Shown here piece after piece: positions 28,866 to 36,794 of a DNA stretch of 64,000 nt. Under the pieces are notes generated by a model that had not been told where the DNA came from, ran no database searches, and saw only the letters and a list, made by a program, of their open reading frames with translations. Position numbers and translations under genes: made by a program. The first letter of the stretch is position 1. The number at the start of each line of letters is the position of its first letter. The DNA comes from Streptomyces sp. BK208 (lineage in GTDB: Bacteria; Actinomycetota; Actinomycetes; Streptomycetales; Streptomycetaceae), in assembly GCF_004364245.1 (NCBI RefSeq), contig NZ_SOAV01000002.1, forward strand, positions 594,504 through 658,503. Reading direction: 5' to 3'.

Positions 28866-29240
28866 TCAGGCGGCCTCCACGGCCTGCACGGGATACGTCT
28901 CCACCCGCATCGTCTCGTCGTCCAGGCATGCGCCGGTCGCGAGGTCGAAGCGCTGCTTGAGCAGCGGGGAGGCGACGAACGGGCGGCCCCGGTGGGTGCC
29001 GGTCAGCCCGCGGGAGAGGACCGCGGCGCCGGTGAACGGGTCCCGGTTGTCGATGGCGTACAGCTCGCCGTCCCGGTCCCGGAACAGGGCCACCTGGCCG
29101 CCGTCCGGCAGCAGGGCCGCCACGCCGCGGCCCGGGAGCAGGGCGCCGAGGTCGCAGGCCGTGAACCAGTCGTCGGTCAGCCGGAGCCGGACCTTCAGGT
29201 CGGTCGTCCGGGGCGCCAGGGGTTCGGGTGCCAGGGTCAT
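28866..29240 (-). CDS. nirD: Nitrite reductase [NAD(P)H] small subunit
   Basis: NirD is the small Rieske-fold partner of NirB in assimilatory nitrite reduction to ammonium. The 124-residue product shows the family's LTDDWFTACDLGALLPGRGVAALL, DGELYAIDNRDPFTGAAVLSRG and FVASPLLKQRFDLATGACLDD. As in most NirD proteins the Cys/His ligands of a true Rieske cluster are absent. Its ATG overlaps the nirB stop by 4 nt, giving translational coupling. It is the last gene of the three-gene nitrite operon. Confidence 0.95.
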   Translation of the reverse strand: MTLAPEPLAPRTTDLKVRLRLTDDWFTACDLGALLPGRGVAALLPDGGQVALFRDRDGELYAIDNRDPFTGAAVLSRGLTGTHRGRPFVASPLLKQRFDLATGACLDDETMRVETYPVQAVEAA

Positions 29241-31849
29241 CGCCGGGTGCTTCCTTCCAGGAGGTCGTCTTCCGAGGGGCGCCGCAGGCCGATGTTCAGC
29301 AGCGGCAGGTCGGGCTTCATCTGGTCGCGCTCGGGGACGAAGCCCACGACCGGGTCGGGGGTGTCGGGCGCGTTCACGAAGGACACGAACCGGGCCAGCT
29401 TCTCCGGGTCGTTGACGGTCTCGGCCCACTCGTCCCGGTAGTGCGAGACGTGGGCCCGCATCAGCGACTCCAGCTCGTCGCAGATGCCGAGCGAGTCGTG
29501 CACGACCACGTCCCGTACGTGGTCCAGGCCGCCGGGGAGGCGCTCCAGCCAGGTGGAGGTGCGCTCCAGCTTGTCGGCGGTGCGGATGTAGAACATCAGG
29601 AACCGGTCGATCAGGCGGACCAGTTCGGCGTCCGAGAGGTCCTGCGCGAGGAGGTCGGCGTGGCGCGGGGTGGCGCCGCCGTTGCCGCCGACGTACAGGT
29701 TCCAGCCGTTGGAGGTGGCGATCACGCCGAAGTCCTTGGACTGGGCCTCGGCGCACTCCCGGGCGCAGCCGGAGACCGCCGACTTGAGCTTGTGCGGGGA
29801 CCGCAGGCCCCGGTAGCGCAGCTCCAGGTCGATCGCCATGCGCACCGAGTCCTGGACGCCGTAGCGGCACCAGGTCTGCCCCACGCAGGACTTCACCGTG
29901 CGCAGCGACTTCCCGTACGCGTGCCCCGACTCGAAGCCGGCGTCCACCAGACGGGCCCAGATCAGCGGCAGCTGCTCGACGCGGGCGCCGAACATGTCGA
30001 TGCGCTGGCCGCCGGTGATCTTCGTGTAGAGCCCGAAGTCCCGGGCGATCTCACCGATGACGATCAGCTTCTCCGGCGCGATCTCACCGCCGGGGATGCG
30101 CGGGACGACGGAGTAGGAGCCGTTGCGCTGGAGGTTGGCCAGGAAGTGGTCGTTGGTGTCCTGCAGCGCGGCCTGCTCGCCCTCCAGGACGTAGCCGCTC
30201 GCGCCGATCGCCGGTGCCAGCGAGGCGATGATCGAACCGACCGCCGGCTTGCACACCTCGCAGCCCTCACCGCCCCGCGCGCCCTCCCGGCCGTACCGGT
30301 CGAGCAGCTCCCGGTAGGAGGTGATCCGCAGGGCGCGGACGATCTCGTACAGCTCCTCGCGGGTCTGCACGAAGCAGCCGCACAGTCCCTTGTCGACCTC
30401 GACGCCGCTCGCCTCCAGCTCGGCGGTGACGAGTTGGCCGAGCACCTTGACGCAGGAGCCGCAGCCGGTGCCGGCCCTGGTGCACTTCTTCACCTCGGGC
30501 ACGGTCGTGCAGGAGTGCTCCGTCACCGCGCCGCGGACGGTGCCCTTGGTGACGTTGTGGCAGGAGCAGATCACCGCGTCGTCGGGCAGCGCGGCCGGGC
30601 CCAGCTGGGCCGGGGCGCCGGCGCCGGCGGGCAGCACCAGGGACTCGGGGGAGACGGGCGGGACCGAGCCGGTGAAGGCGCGCAGGGTGCCGTACGCCTC
30701 CGCGTCGCCGACCAGGATGCCGCCGAGCAGGGTGCCGTCGCGGCCGACGACCAGCTTCTTGTACAGGCCGGCGCGGGAGTCGGAGTACACGACGTCCAGA
30801 CAGTCCTCGGCGGTGCCGTGCGCGTCGCCGAAGGACGCCACGTCCACGCCGAGCAGCTTCAGCTTGGTGGACAGGTCGGCACCGGTGAAGGACGCCTCCC
30901 GGGCCGCGATGGTCGCGGCGGCCGTCTCGGCCTGCTCGTACCCGGGCGCCACCAGCCCGTAGACCCGGCCGTCGGCGGCCAGCGCGCACTCGCCGATCGC
31001 GAAGACGTGCGGGTCGGTGACGGTGCGGCACTGCTCGTCGACGCTGATGCCGCCGCGCTCGCCGACCGCGAGGCCGCAGTCCCGGGCCAGCTGGTCGCGG
31101 GGCCGCACCCCGGCGCTGAACACCACCAGTTCGGTGGCGAGTTCGGAGCCGTCGGACAGCTTCATGCCGGTGACGGCGCCGTCGTCGCCGGTGACGATCT
31201 CCTGGGTGCCGACGCCCGTGTGGACGGACAGGCCCATCTCCTCGATGGTGCGCAGCAGCGCCGCGCCGCCGCCCTCGTCGACCTGCACCGGCATCAGGCG
31301 GGGCGCGAACTCCACGATGTGCGAGGTGAGTCCGAGTCCCTTGAGCGCCCCGGCCGCCTCCAGGCCGAGCAGCCCGCCGCCGACCACGGCCCCGGTCGTC
31401 ACCTTCCTCGCGTACTCCTCGATGGCCAGCAGGTCCTCGATCGTCCGGTAGACGAAGCAGCCCTCGGCGTCCTTGCCGGGCACCGGCGGGACGAACGGGT
31501 AGGAGCCGGTGGCCAGGACGAGGACGTCGTACCCGAGGACGAGCCCCGAGCGGGCGGTCACCTCGCGCGCCTCCCGGTCGACGGACTCGGCCGGGTCGCC
31601 GACGCGCAGCTCGATGCCGTGCTCCTCGATGAAGGCCATGTCGGTCATCGACAGGTCCTCGGGGGTCTTCCCCGAGAAGTACGAGGTGAGCTGGACGCGG
31701 TCGTAGGCGGGGCGCGGCTCCTCGCACAGGACGACCACGCGGTGCGTGCCGGTCAGGCCGCGCTCGGCGAGGGCCTCCAGGAAGCGCTGGCCGACCATGC
31801 CGTGGCCGACAAGCACGATCGTCGGGGGGTTCCCCGGGGTGGCGGTCAT
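29237..31849 (-). CDS. nirB: Assimilatory nitrite reductase [NAD(P)H] large subunit
   Basis: NirB catalyses the six-electron reduction of nitrite to ammonium in the cytoplasm. The 870 residues contain an N-terminal FAD/NAD(P)H oxidoreductase domain (IVLVGHGMVGQRFLEAL; VVGGGLLGLEAAGAL), a BFD-like [2Fe-2S] domain with Cys motifs around 427-470 (VICSCHNVTKG, RAGTGCGSCVKVLG), and C-terminal siroheme/[4Fe-4S] half-domains. The cluster Cys lie in CVGQTWC (about 655) and GCARECAEAQ (about 696). The ATG overlaps the stop of the upstream flavoprotein gene by 1 nt and has GGAGG upstream. A GlnR-like box precedes the operon, and the siroheme can be supplied by the chelatase at 45 kb. Confidence 0.97.
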   Translation of the reverse strand: MTATPGNPPTIVLVGHGMVGQRFLEALAERGLTGTHRVVVLCEEPRPAYDRVQLTSYFSGKTPEDLSMTDMAFIEEHGIELRVGDPAESVDREAREVTARSGLVLGYDVLVLATGSYPFVPPVPGKDAEGCFVYRTIEDLLAIEEYARKVTTGAVVGGGLLGLEAAGALKGLGLTSHIVEFAPRLMPVQVDEGGGAALLRTIEEMGLSVHTGVGTQEIVTGDDGAVTGMKLSDGSELATELVVFSAGVRPRDQLARDCGLAVGERGGISVDEQCRTVTDPHVFAIGECALAADGRVYGLVAPGYEQAETAAATIAAREASFTGADLSTKLKLLGVDVASFGDAHGTAEDCLDVVYSDSRAGLYKKLVVGRDGTLLGGILVGDAEAYGTLRAFTGSVPPVSPESLVLPAGAGAPAQLGPAALPDDAVICSCHNVTKGTVRGAVTEHSCTTVPEVKKCTRAGTGCGSCVKVLGQLVTAELEASGVEVDKGLCGCFVQTREELYEIVRALRITSYRELLDRYGREGARGGEGCEVCKPAVGSIIASLAPAIGASGYVLEGEQAALQDTNDHFLANLQRNGSYSVVPRIPGGEIAPEKLIVIGEIARDFGLYTKITGGQRIDMFGARVEQLPLIWARLVDAGFESGHAYGKSLRTVKSCVGQTWCRYGVQDSVRMAIDLELRYRGLRSPHKLKSAVSGCARECAEAQSKDFGVIATSNGWNLYVGGNGGATPRHADLLAQDLSDAELVRLIDRFLMFYIRTADKLERTSTWLERLPGGLDHVRDVVVHDSLGICDELESLMRAHVSHYRDEWAETVNDPEKLARFVSFVNAPDTPDPVVGFVPERDQMKPDLPLLNIGLRRPSEDDLLEGSTRR

Positions 31850-33123
31850 CAGGAGCCTCCGTCATGGGTGAGCAGGTGGAGCAGGGGGCCGCCGTCGGAG
31901 GGGAGCGGCTCTGCTCCCTCCCAGGCGCGCGCCAGCGCGCCGACGGTGCCGAGTTCGCCGACCAGGACCCCGCCGACCAGCCGGTCGTCGCGGACGACGA
32001 CCTTGCGGTAGGTGCCCCGGGTGGCGTCCGCGAGCTGCACGACGTCGTCGCCGGGGCGGGGATCGGTCTCGCCGAACGCGGCGAGGTCGAAGGGGGTGCC
32101 CGGCCCGTCGAAGGGGCCGCCGGACCCCGGGGTCGAGGGCCCCGGAGATCCGGACCCGGCGAGGGTGAGCCGGGTCAGGGAGCGGGTGCCGAAGTAGTGC
32201 CGGGGAGCGGTGCCGTCCGACGCGAGCAGCCCGGCCAGCACGCCGGCCTGCTCCAGGGCGGGCGCGGCCAGCCCGTACACGCGTCCCGCGTGCTCGGCGC
32301 AGTCGCCGACGGCACGGATGTGCGGGTCCGAGGTGCGCAGCTCGTCGTCGACGAGGACGCCCTTGCCGACGTCGAGCCCCGCCTCCCGGGCCAGCCCGGT
32401 CCTCGGCCGGACCCCGCAGGCGAGCACGACGAGGTCGGCGCCGAGGGCGTAGCCGTCGCCCATCTCCACGGAGCGCACCGCCCCGCCGACACTGCGCACG
32501 TCCCGCACCCGGCACTCGGTGTGCACCTCGACGCCGAGTCCCTCCAGGTGGCGCCGCACGAGCGCGGAGGCCGCCGGGTCGAGCTGCCGCTCCATCAGCC
32601 GTTCGGACTGCTGGGCCAGGACGACCTGCGCGCCGCGCACGGCCAGCGCACGGGCGGCGGACACCCCGAGGAGCCCGCCCCCGATCACCACGGCCCGCGC
32701 CCCGGGCCGTACCGCCTTCGACAACCCGAGGCAGTCGTCCATGGTCCGGAACGCGTGCACGCCCTCGGGCAGCTCGTGGTCCGGGGTGAACAGACCGCGC
32801 AGGGGCGGCAGCACGGCGTTGGAGCCGGTGGCCAGGACCAGCGTGTCGTACGCGATCACGGACCCGTCGGCGCACCGCACGGTCCGCCCGGCCCGGTCGA
32901 TGCCGGTGACCCGGCCGCGCAGCAGCCCGGCGGGGGCCGGGAGGGCGATCACTTCGGGGCTGTACCGTCCGGCCAGCACCTCCGCGAGCAGCACCCGGTT
33001 GTACGGGCGGTGCTCCTCGTCGCCGACCAGCAGCGCGGGCGTGCCCAGCTCACCGAGCCGCCGGGCGAGCGTCACGCCCGCCAGTCCGGCGCCGATCACC
33101 ACCACACGCGTTTTCGAGGTCAT
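31849..33123 (-). CDS. FAD-dependent NAD(P)H oxidoreductase (NirB N-domain-like), nitrite operon
   Basis: The 424-residue flavoprotein is related to rubredoxin/nitrite reductase FAD domains. It has an N-terminal FAD loop VVVIGAGLAGVTLARRL, a second Rossmann motif VVIGGGLLGVSAARAL, the C-terminal FAD-binding DPHIRAVGDCAEH, and a BFD-type tail region (YRKVVVRDDRLVGGVLVG) without cluster cysteines. Being first in an operon with nirB and nirD, it may pass electrons to the nitrate reductase NasA, which lacks its own flavin domain, or to NirB. A Gly/Pro/Ser-rich insert near residues 325-345 is unusual. Coupling to nirB is by a 1-nt overlap. Confidence 0.88.
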   Translation of the reverse strand: MTSKTRVVVIGAGLAGVTLARRLGELGTPALLVGDEEHRPYNRVLLAEVLAGRYSPEVIALPAPAGLLRGRVTGIDRAGRTVRCADGSVIAYDTLVLATGSNAVLPPLRGLFTPDHELPEGVHAFRTMDDCLGLSKAVRPGARAVVIGGGLLGVSAARALAVRGAQVVLAQQSERLMERQLDPAASALVRRHLEGLGVEVHTECRVRDVRSVGGAVRSVEMGDGYALGADLVVLACGVRPRTGLAREAGLDVGKGVLVDDELRTSDPHIRAVGDCAEHAGRVYGLAAPALEQAGVLAGLLASDGTAPRHYFGTRSLTRLTLAGSGSPGPSTPGSGGPFDGPGTPFDLAAFGETDPRPGDDVVQLADATRGTYRKVVVRDDRLVGGVLVGELGTVGALARAWEGAEPLPSDGGPLLHLLTHDGGS

Positions 33124-33146
33124 GGCATCGAGAGTGCGGGGCGGGT

Positions 33147-33184
33147 GTTACCCGGCCGCATCCCTTCTGTTTCCCACGGGGAAC
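33147..33184 (-). promoter_or_regulatory. GlnR-like box upstream of the nitrite reductase operon
   Basis: On the minus strand four 5-bp elements recur at exactly 11-bp intervals: GTTCC-n6-GAAAC-n6-GATGC-n6-GTAAC. This fits the described Streptomyces GlnR arrangement gTnAC-n6-GaAAC, repeated twice, with the outer elements best conserved. It ends 24 bp upstream of the first gene. GlnR control of nirB is established in S. coelicolor; the site here is my pattern match. Confidence 0.65.
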
Positions 33185-33240
33185 GCTGCCCTCAGCGGGC
33201 GCGGGCGGCCCGTGTGAGGGCCCCGGGAGCCCGCGCCGCC

Positions 33241-33372
33241 CGCCTGCCGCGATCCCGGCGCGGGCCTGCCGTCACCCCGGCGCGGACCTGCCGTCACCCC
33301 GGCGCGGGCCTGCCGCGGTCCCGGCGCGGGCCTGCCGTCACCCCGCCGCGGACCTGCCGTCACCCCGCCGCG
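33241..33372. repeat. Five to six degenerate 22-bp tandem repeats
   Basis: Units of 21-23 bp with the form CCCCGGCGCGGACCTGCCGT recur at 33254, 33275, 33297, 33320 and 33341, with partial units at both ends. The array lies between the nitrite operon and the divergent TSUP gene, upstream of both promoters, and is not part of any convincing gene. Confidence 0.85.
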
Positions 33373-33433
33373 AAGCTCAGAAGTCCCTCATCTCGATGGA
33401 CGCCACATCCATCCCGTCCCTAGGGTCACGATC

Positions 33434-34216
33434 ATGCCCGACATATCGCTGACCACCGTCGTCCTGCTGTGCCTCGCCGCGCTCGCGGCCGGCTGGATCG
33501 ACGCCGTGGTCGGCGGCGGCGGCCTGCTGCTCCTGCCCGCACTGCTGCTCGGCCTGCCCTCCGGCACCCCGGCCGCGCACGCGCTGGGCACCAACAAGGC
33601 GGTCGCCATCGTCGGCACCACGGGCGCGGCGGTGACCTACGCCCGCAAGGCCCCGGTCGACGTGCGCACCGCCGTACGCATCGGTCTGGCGGCGCTGGCC
33701 GGATCGTCGGGCGGGGCGTTCTTCGCGGCGGGGATGAGCACGGAGGTCCTCAAGCCCGTCATCATGGTCGTCCTCCTGGCGGTCGCGGCCTTCGTCATCC
33801 TGCGCCCCGCCTTCGGCACCGCGCCGGCCACCGGCCCGGCCACCCGCCGCCGGGTTCTCGCGGCGATCGGCCTCGCGGGTCTCGGCATCGGCTTCTACGA
33901 CGGCCTCGTCGGCCCCGGCACCGGCACCTTCCTGGTCCTGGCCCTCACGGCCCTGCTCCACCTGGACCTGGTGACGGCGTCGGCCACCGCCAAGATCGTC
34001 AACTGCTGCACCAACGCGGGCGCCCTCGCCACCTTCGCCTGGCAGGGCGCGGTGCTGTGGCAGCTGGCCGTCCTGATGGCCGTCTTCAACCTGGCCGGCG
34101 GCATGTTCGGCGCCCACACGGCCCTCAAGAAGGGCAGCGGATTCGTCCGCGTCGTCCTGCTGACGGTGGTCTTCGCCCTGGTGGCGAACCTGGCGTACGA
34201 ACAGTGGGTGGCCTAG
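33434..34216 (+). CDS. TSUP (TauE/SafE) family membrane permease
   Basis: The 260-residue protein has about eight transmembrane helices and the two duplicated motifs of the sulfite/sulfonate exporter superfamily: AGWIDAVVGGGGLLLLPALL near the N-terminus and GLGIGFYDGLVGPGTGTFLVLAL in the second half, plus ALGTNKAVAIVGT. The substrate is a guess; relatives export sulfite, sulfoacetate or other small anions. It is divergent from the nitrite operon, and an inverted repeat begins on its last base. Confidence 0.9.
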   Translation: MPDISLTTVVLLCLAALAAGWIDAVVGGGGLLLLPALLLGLPSGTPAAHALGTNKAVAIVGTTGAAVTYARKAPVDVRTAVRIGLAALAGSSGGAFFAAGMSTEVLKPVIMVVLLAVAAFVILRPAFGTAPATGPATRRRVLAAIGLAGLGIGFYDGLVGPGTGTFLVLALTALLHLDLVTASATAKIVNCCTNAGALATFAWQGAVLWQLAVLMAVFNLAGGMFGAHTALKKGSGFVRVVLLTVVFALVANLAYEQWVA

Positions 34217-34293
34217 GGGGTGTCGTTCGGCTCCGGCCGGCTCCGGCCGGCGGTCCCTGTCGGCGACCGCGGCAGGATCCAAACGACACCCCC
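34216..34293. terminator. 12-bp inverted repeat after the TSUP gene, possible terminator or MITE-like element
   Basis: GGGGGTGTCGTT (34216-34227) and AACGACACCCCC (34282-34293) are perfect inverted repeats separated by 54 nt. The interior has a tandem GGCTCCGGCC. As RNA it would close a long hairpin at the end of the TSUP gene. The terminal-inverted-repeat geometry also suits a small non-autonomous mobile element, but no flanking target duplication is evident. Confidence 0.6.
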
Positions 34294-34379
34294 TGGCCGC
34301 GGGCCCGGCCCCGGAGTGCGCCGGGGACCGGGGATCCGCCGGGGACCGCGGACTCGCCGGGGACCGGCTCGCGGCGGGA

Positions 34380-34871
34380 TCAGGACCGGACGATGCGGCG
34401 CACGTTGTCGATGTCGCCGCAGCCGTCCTTGAGCAGGCGCTCGCGTTCCTCCCAGAAGGCCGCGCCCAGCTCCTCCCGCCGCTCGGCGGCGACGTTCTCG
34501 CGCGCCCCGTTGAGGATGGTGCGCTCCTCCTCGTCGGCGTGGTGGGTGACGGCCTCCACCAGCTCCTCCAGCTTCGAGTCCCACTCCTCGGAGCCGACCT
34601 CCTCGACCTCCAGGAGGGCGAGCAGCGCCTCGTTGCCCTCCTCGTGCTCGTGCTCGCCGTGCTCGACCTCGTCGTCGTCGATGTTCTTGTACCGCTTGAG
34701 CGCCGGGTAGACCTTGGCCTCCTCGGCCTCCGCGTGCGCGATCAGCAGGTCGGCGAACTCCCGCAGGGCGGCCGCGCGGTCGGCCTCGACGCTGCGCATC
34801 AGACGGAAGAGGTCCTCCATCTTCCGGTGGTCCCGGAGGATGAGTTCGACAACGTCCCGGGTTTCGGCCAT
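34380..34871 (-). CDS. Hemerythrin HHE-domain protein
   Basis: The 163-residue four-helix bundle is predicted to bind a non-heme di-iron centre. It has the expected pattern of His and acidic ligands: LRDHRKMEDLF, LIAHAEAEEAKVYP, EHGEHEHEEGNEAL and THHADEEERTIL. Streptomyces hemerythrins of this type are implicated in oxygen, peroxide or nitric-oxide handling. I chose the ATG at 34871 (MAETRDVVEL); an ATG at 34892 would add seven residues and neither has a strong ribosome site. The N-terminal side of the gene borders a stretch of gene remnants. Confidence 0.92.
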   Translation of the reverse strand: MAETRDVVELILRDHRKMEDLFRLMRSVEADRAAALREFADLLIAHAEAEEAKVYPALKRYKNIDDDEVEHGEHEHEEGNEALLALLEVEEVGSEEWDSKLEELVEAVTHHADEEERTILNGARENVAAERREELGAAFWEERERLLKDGCGDIDNVRRIVRS

Positions 34872-34994
34872 GACTGGACACCGTTCTCTCATGAAGTCGA
34901 CGTGCGAGCACCGGATACCCCGAACCGCCCCGTCGCAACGGCCCCGGACGTGGGAAAGCCGTGCGGTTCCCGGACCGGCGGGTCGCCGTCGTCC

Positions 34995-35191
34995 CCCGCC
35001 TCCGGGACGAGCCCCCTTCCCGCGCCGCAGGTCCAGCAGCTCCACCGCGCCGGTCGTCCCCTCCTCCCCGTGCCCCTCGGCCAGCCGGCGCCCGGCAGCT
35101 CCGTGTACGGCGCCGGCAGCTCGGCGCTCACCCCCTGTTCCTCGGCGGTGCGCAGCAGGGTCGGGTCGCCGGCCACCTGCATCGCGAGGCC
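34995..35191 (-). pseudogene. C-terminal remnant of an imine-reductase/6PGDH-like NADP oxidoreductase
   Basis: On the minus strand LAMQVAGDPTLLRTAEEQGV and SAELPAPYTEL read like the C-terminal helical domain of NADP-binding 6PGDH/imine-reductase-type oxidoreductases. The reading then continues in another frame as RRLAEGHGEEGTTGAVELLD, matching the usual AAGHGEE...ELL end. So there is a frameshift near 35095, and the whole N-terminal Rossmann domain is absent: the sequence stops matching at about 35190, where an HxlR fragment begins on the other strand. Assignment is from remembered family motifs. Confidence 0.5.
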
Positions 35192-35396
35192 GGAGACTGC
35201 GCCGGGAGCTGCCCGGCGTGACCGAGAAGTGCTCGCCGCGCTGCTGCGGGAGCCGGAGGCCGACGGCATCGTGCACCGCGAGGTGTACGACGAGGTGCCG
35301 CCGCGTGTCGAGTACTCGCTCACCGCCCGGGGCGTCGCCCTCGACGAGGCGCCGGCGCCGCTCGGGGCCTGGGGGAGGGCCGACGTGCCGGCCGGC
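35191..35396 (+). pseudogene. Frameshifted, N-terminally truncated HxlR-type regulator
   Basis: LRRELPGVTEK (from 35197) continues one frame over as LAALLREPEADGIVHREVYD and EVPPRVEYSLTARG. This is the recognition helix and wing of an HxlR winged-helix protein (typical LPGVT-K-LTQQLRELEADGLVHREVY). One base is missing at 35229/35230, and the N-terminal half (including the conserved Cys and GGKWT region) is absent. The 3' end runs into the terminus of the sortase gene on the opposite strand. Confidence 0.7.
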
Positions 35397-36017
35397 TCAG
35401 CGGCTGCCCGTCAGGTGAGCGAAGACGACCACGTTGCCCTGGTAGCCGGTACCGCGTGAGTAGGGGCCGCCGCAGGTGATGACGCGCAGCTCGGGGCGGT
35501 CGGCGGCGCCGTAGACCTTCTCGTCGGGGAAGGCGTCGGCGGCGTACACCTCCACCGCGTCCACCGTGAACACCGCGACGCCCCCGTCCCGGCGGTCGAC
35601 CTCGATCTCCGCGCCCTTCTCCAGGGCGCCGAGGCGGTAGAAGACGGCGGGGCCCTCGGCGTTGTCGACGTGGCCCGCCACGACCGCGGTGCCCGTCTCG
35701 CCGGGGGTGGTGCCGGCCTCGTACCAGCCGGCCAGGTTCTTCCTGTCCGCGGGCGGCACGTCCAGGCTGCCCGCCCCGGTCAGTCCCAGGCCCGTCAGCG
35801 GGGCGTCCACGCCGATCGCGGGGATGCGGACGCGGTCGGGCGGGGACGGCGGCATCGCGGGGGCCGCGGCACCCCGGTCGGTGCCTGCGGTGCGGGCCTG
35901 CGCGGCCGACGGCTGGGGCGGGGCGTCGGTGCGGGCGCCGCCGAGCAGCAGCCACGCCCCGGAGCCGAGAGCGACCGCGGTGACCGCGGCTATCGCGGTG
36001 TCCTTGACCCTGCGCAT
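35397..36017 (-). CDS. srtF: Class F sortase
   Basis: This is a membrane-anchored cysteine transpeptidase that cleaves a sorting signal and joins the protein to the cell wall or another acceptor. The 206 residues include an N-terminal membrane anchor (about 8-26), a Pro/Ala linker, and the sortase barrel: VRIPAIGVDAPLTGLGL, VVAGHVDN with catalytic His116, LRVITCGG with Cys182, and the terminal GYQGNVVVFAHL strand with the nearby Arg188. The short length and RIPAIGVDAPL signature are those of actinobacterial class F enzymes. AGAGGGA lies 6 nt before the ATG. The probable substrate is encoded immediately upstream, separated by a terminator hairpin. Confidence 0.9.
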   Translation of the reverse strand: MRRVKDTAIAAVTAVALGSGAWLLLGGARTDAPPQPSAAQARTAGTDRGAAAPAMPPSPPDRVRIPAIGVDAPLTGLGLTGAGSLDVPPADRKNLAGWYEAGTTPGETGTAVVAGHVDNAEGPAVFYRLGALEKGAEIEVDRRDGGVAVFTVDAVEVYAADAFPDEKVYGAADRPELRVITCGGPYSRGTGYQGNVVVFAHLTGSR

Positions 36018-36048
36018 GACGTCCCTCTTCCTCGGGTCCTGAAAGGCC

Positions 36049-36097
36049 CCCCGCCCCCTCCGGGCCGCGAGGGGCGTCGGACCCGGAGGGGGCGGGG
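36049..36097 (-). terminator. 16-bp hairpin between the surface-protein gene and the sortase gene
   Basis: CCCCGCCCCCTCCGGG (36049-36064) and its exact complement (36082-36097) flank a 17-nt loop. It lies 38 bp after the stop of the secreted-protein gene and before the sortase start. It should attenuate or stop read-through, making the substrate more abundant than the sortase. Confidence 0.8.
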
Positions 36098-36135
36098 AAG
36101 TGCGGTACCGGCGGACGGGCAGCGGAGGGTGCCCG

Positions 36136-36666
36136 TCAGATCCCGTCGCCTCTCGCCCGGCGATGCAGGAGCCAGGTACCGCCCGCGGCGGCGACGGCGA
36201 GAGCCGCCACGCCGGCCGCGGTCTGCACGGGGTCGGGGCCGAGAGCGCCGCCGACCCCCGTCTTCACGCTTCCTCTGGGGTACACCCGCCCGGTGGCCGA
36301 CGTCAGCGTGACCACCAGGTCACCCGTCACCCGCCGTTCGTCGCCCGCACAGGTCGCGACGATCTCGTACGTCCCCGGCTGCGCGCTCGGCGGCACCTCG
36401 AAGCGGCCGGTCGTCTCGCCGTCGCCGGTGTCCGGCGCCAGCGGGAACGTGCCCGCGCCGACCGCGCCCGCGTCTCCCGCCGCCGCGCCGCCCGCCCCGC
36501 ACGCCGCCGTCACGACGGCCTGTTCACCCGGCACGACCGAGGACGGATACACCGTCAGACCACCGGTGGCGACGGCTTCCTCGGCGTACACCGGGACCGC
36601 GGTGGTCAGACCGACGGCCGCGACGGCGAGCGCGGTACCGGTCAGCAGGCGGGCGGTACGTCGCAT
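36136..36666 (-). CDS. Secreted protein with C-terminal anchor, probable sortase F substrate
   Basis: No named family is recognised. The 176-residue precursor has a Sec signal peptide (1-28, ending VYA). A beta-rich Ig-like region follows (GGLTVYPSSVVPGEQAVVTAAC ... PGTYEIVATCAGDERRVTGDLVVTL, with two Cys at 56 and 106 that could form a disulfide). Then come a short motif VKTGVGG (134-140), a hydrophobic segment (148-167) and a positively charged tail HRRARGDGI. That end is laid out like a sorting signal, with KTG in place of LPXTG. Adjacency to the class F sortase supports this. Confidence 0.78.
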   Translation of the reverse strand: MRRTARLLTGTALAVAAVGLTTAVPVYAEEAVATGGLTVYPSSVVPGEQAVVTAACGAGGAAAGDAGAVGAGTFPLAPDTGDGETTGRFEVPPSAQPGTYEIVATCAGDERRVTGDLVVTLTSATGRVYPRGSVKTGVGGALGPDPVQTAAGVAALAVAAAGGTWLLHRRARGDGI

Positions 36667-36794
36667 CGGTGCTGCTCCTTTGAGCTGTTCGGTGGCCCGG
36701 CCCTACCGAGGAAATCGGCCCCGCGCCCGGCCCGCTCCCCGAGCGGGTGTGAACGGGTGACGGTGCGTCCGAACGGGCCCGGCGGCGGCCCGGC

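Noticed and set aside
33241..33372. CRISPR-like array
   Set aside because: The repeats are directly adjacent with no unique spacers, and no cas genes are present; this is a simple tandem repeat.
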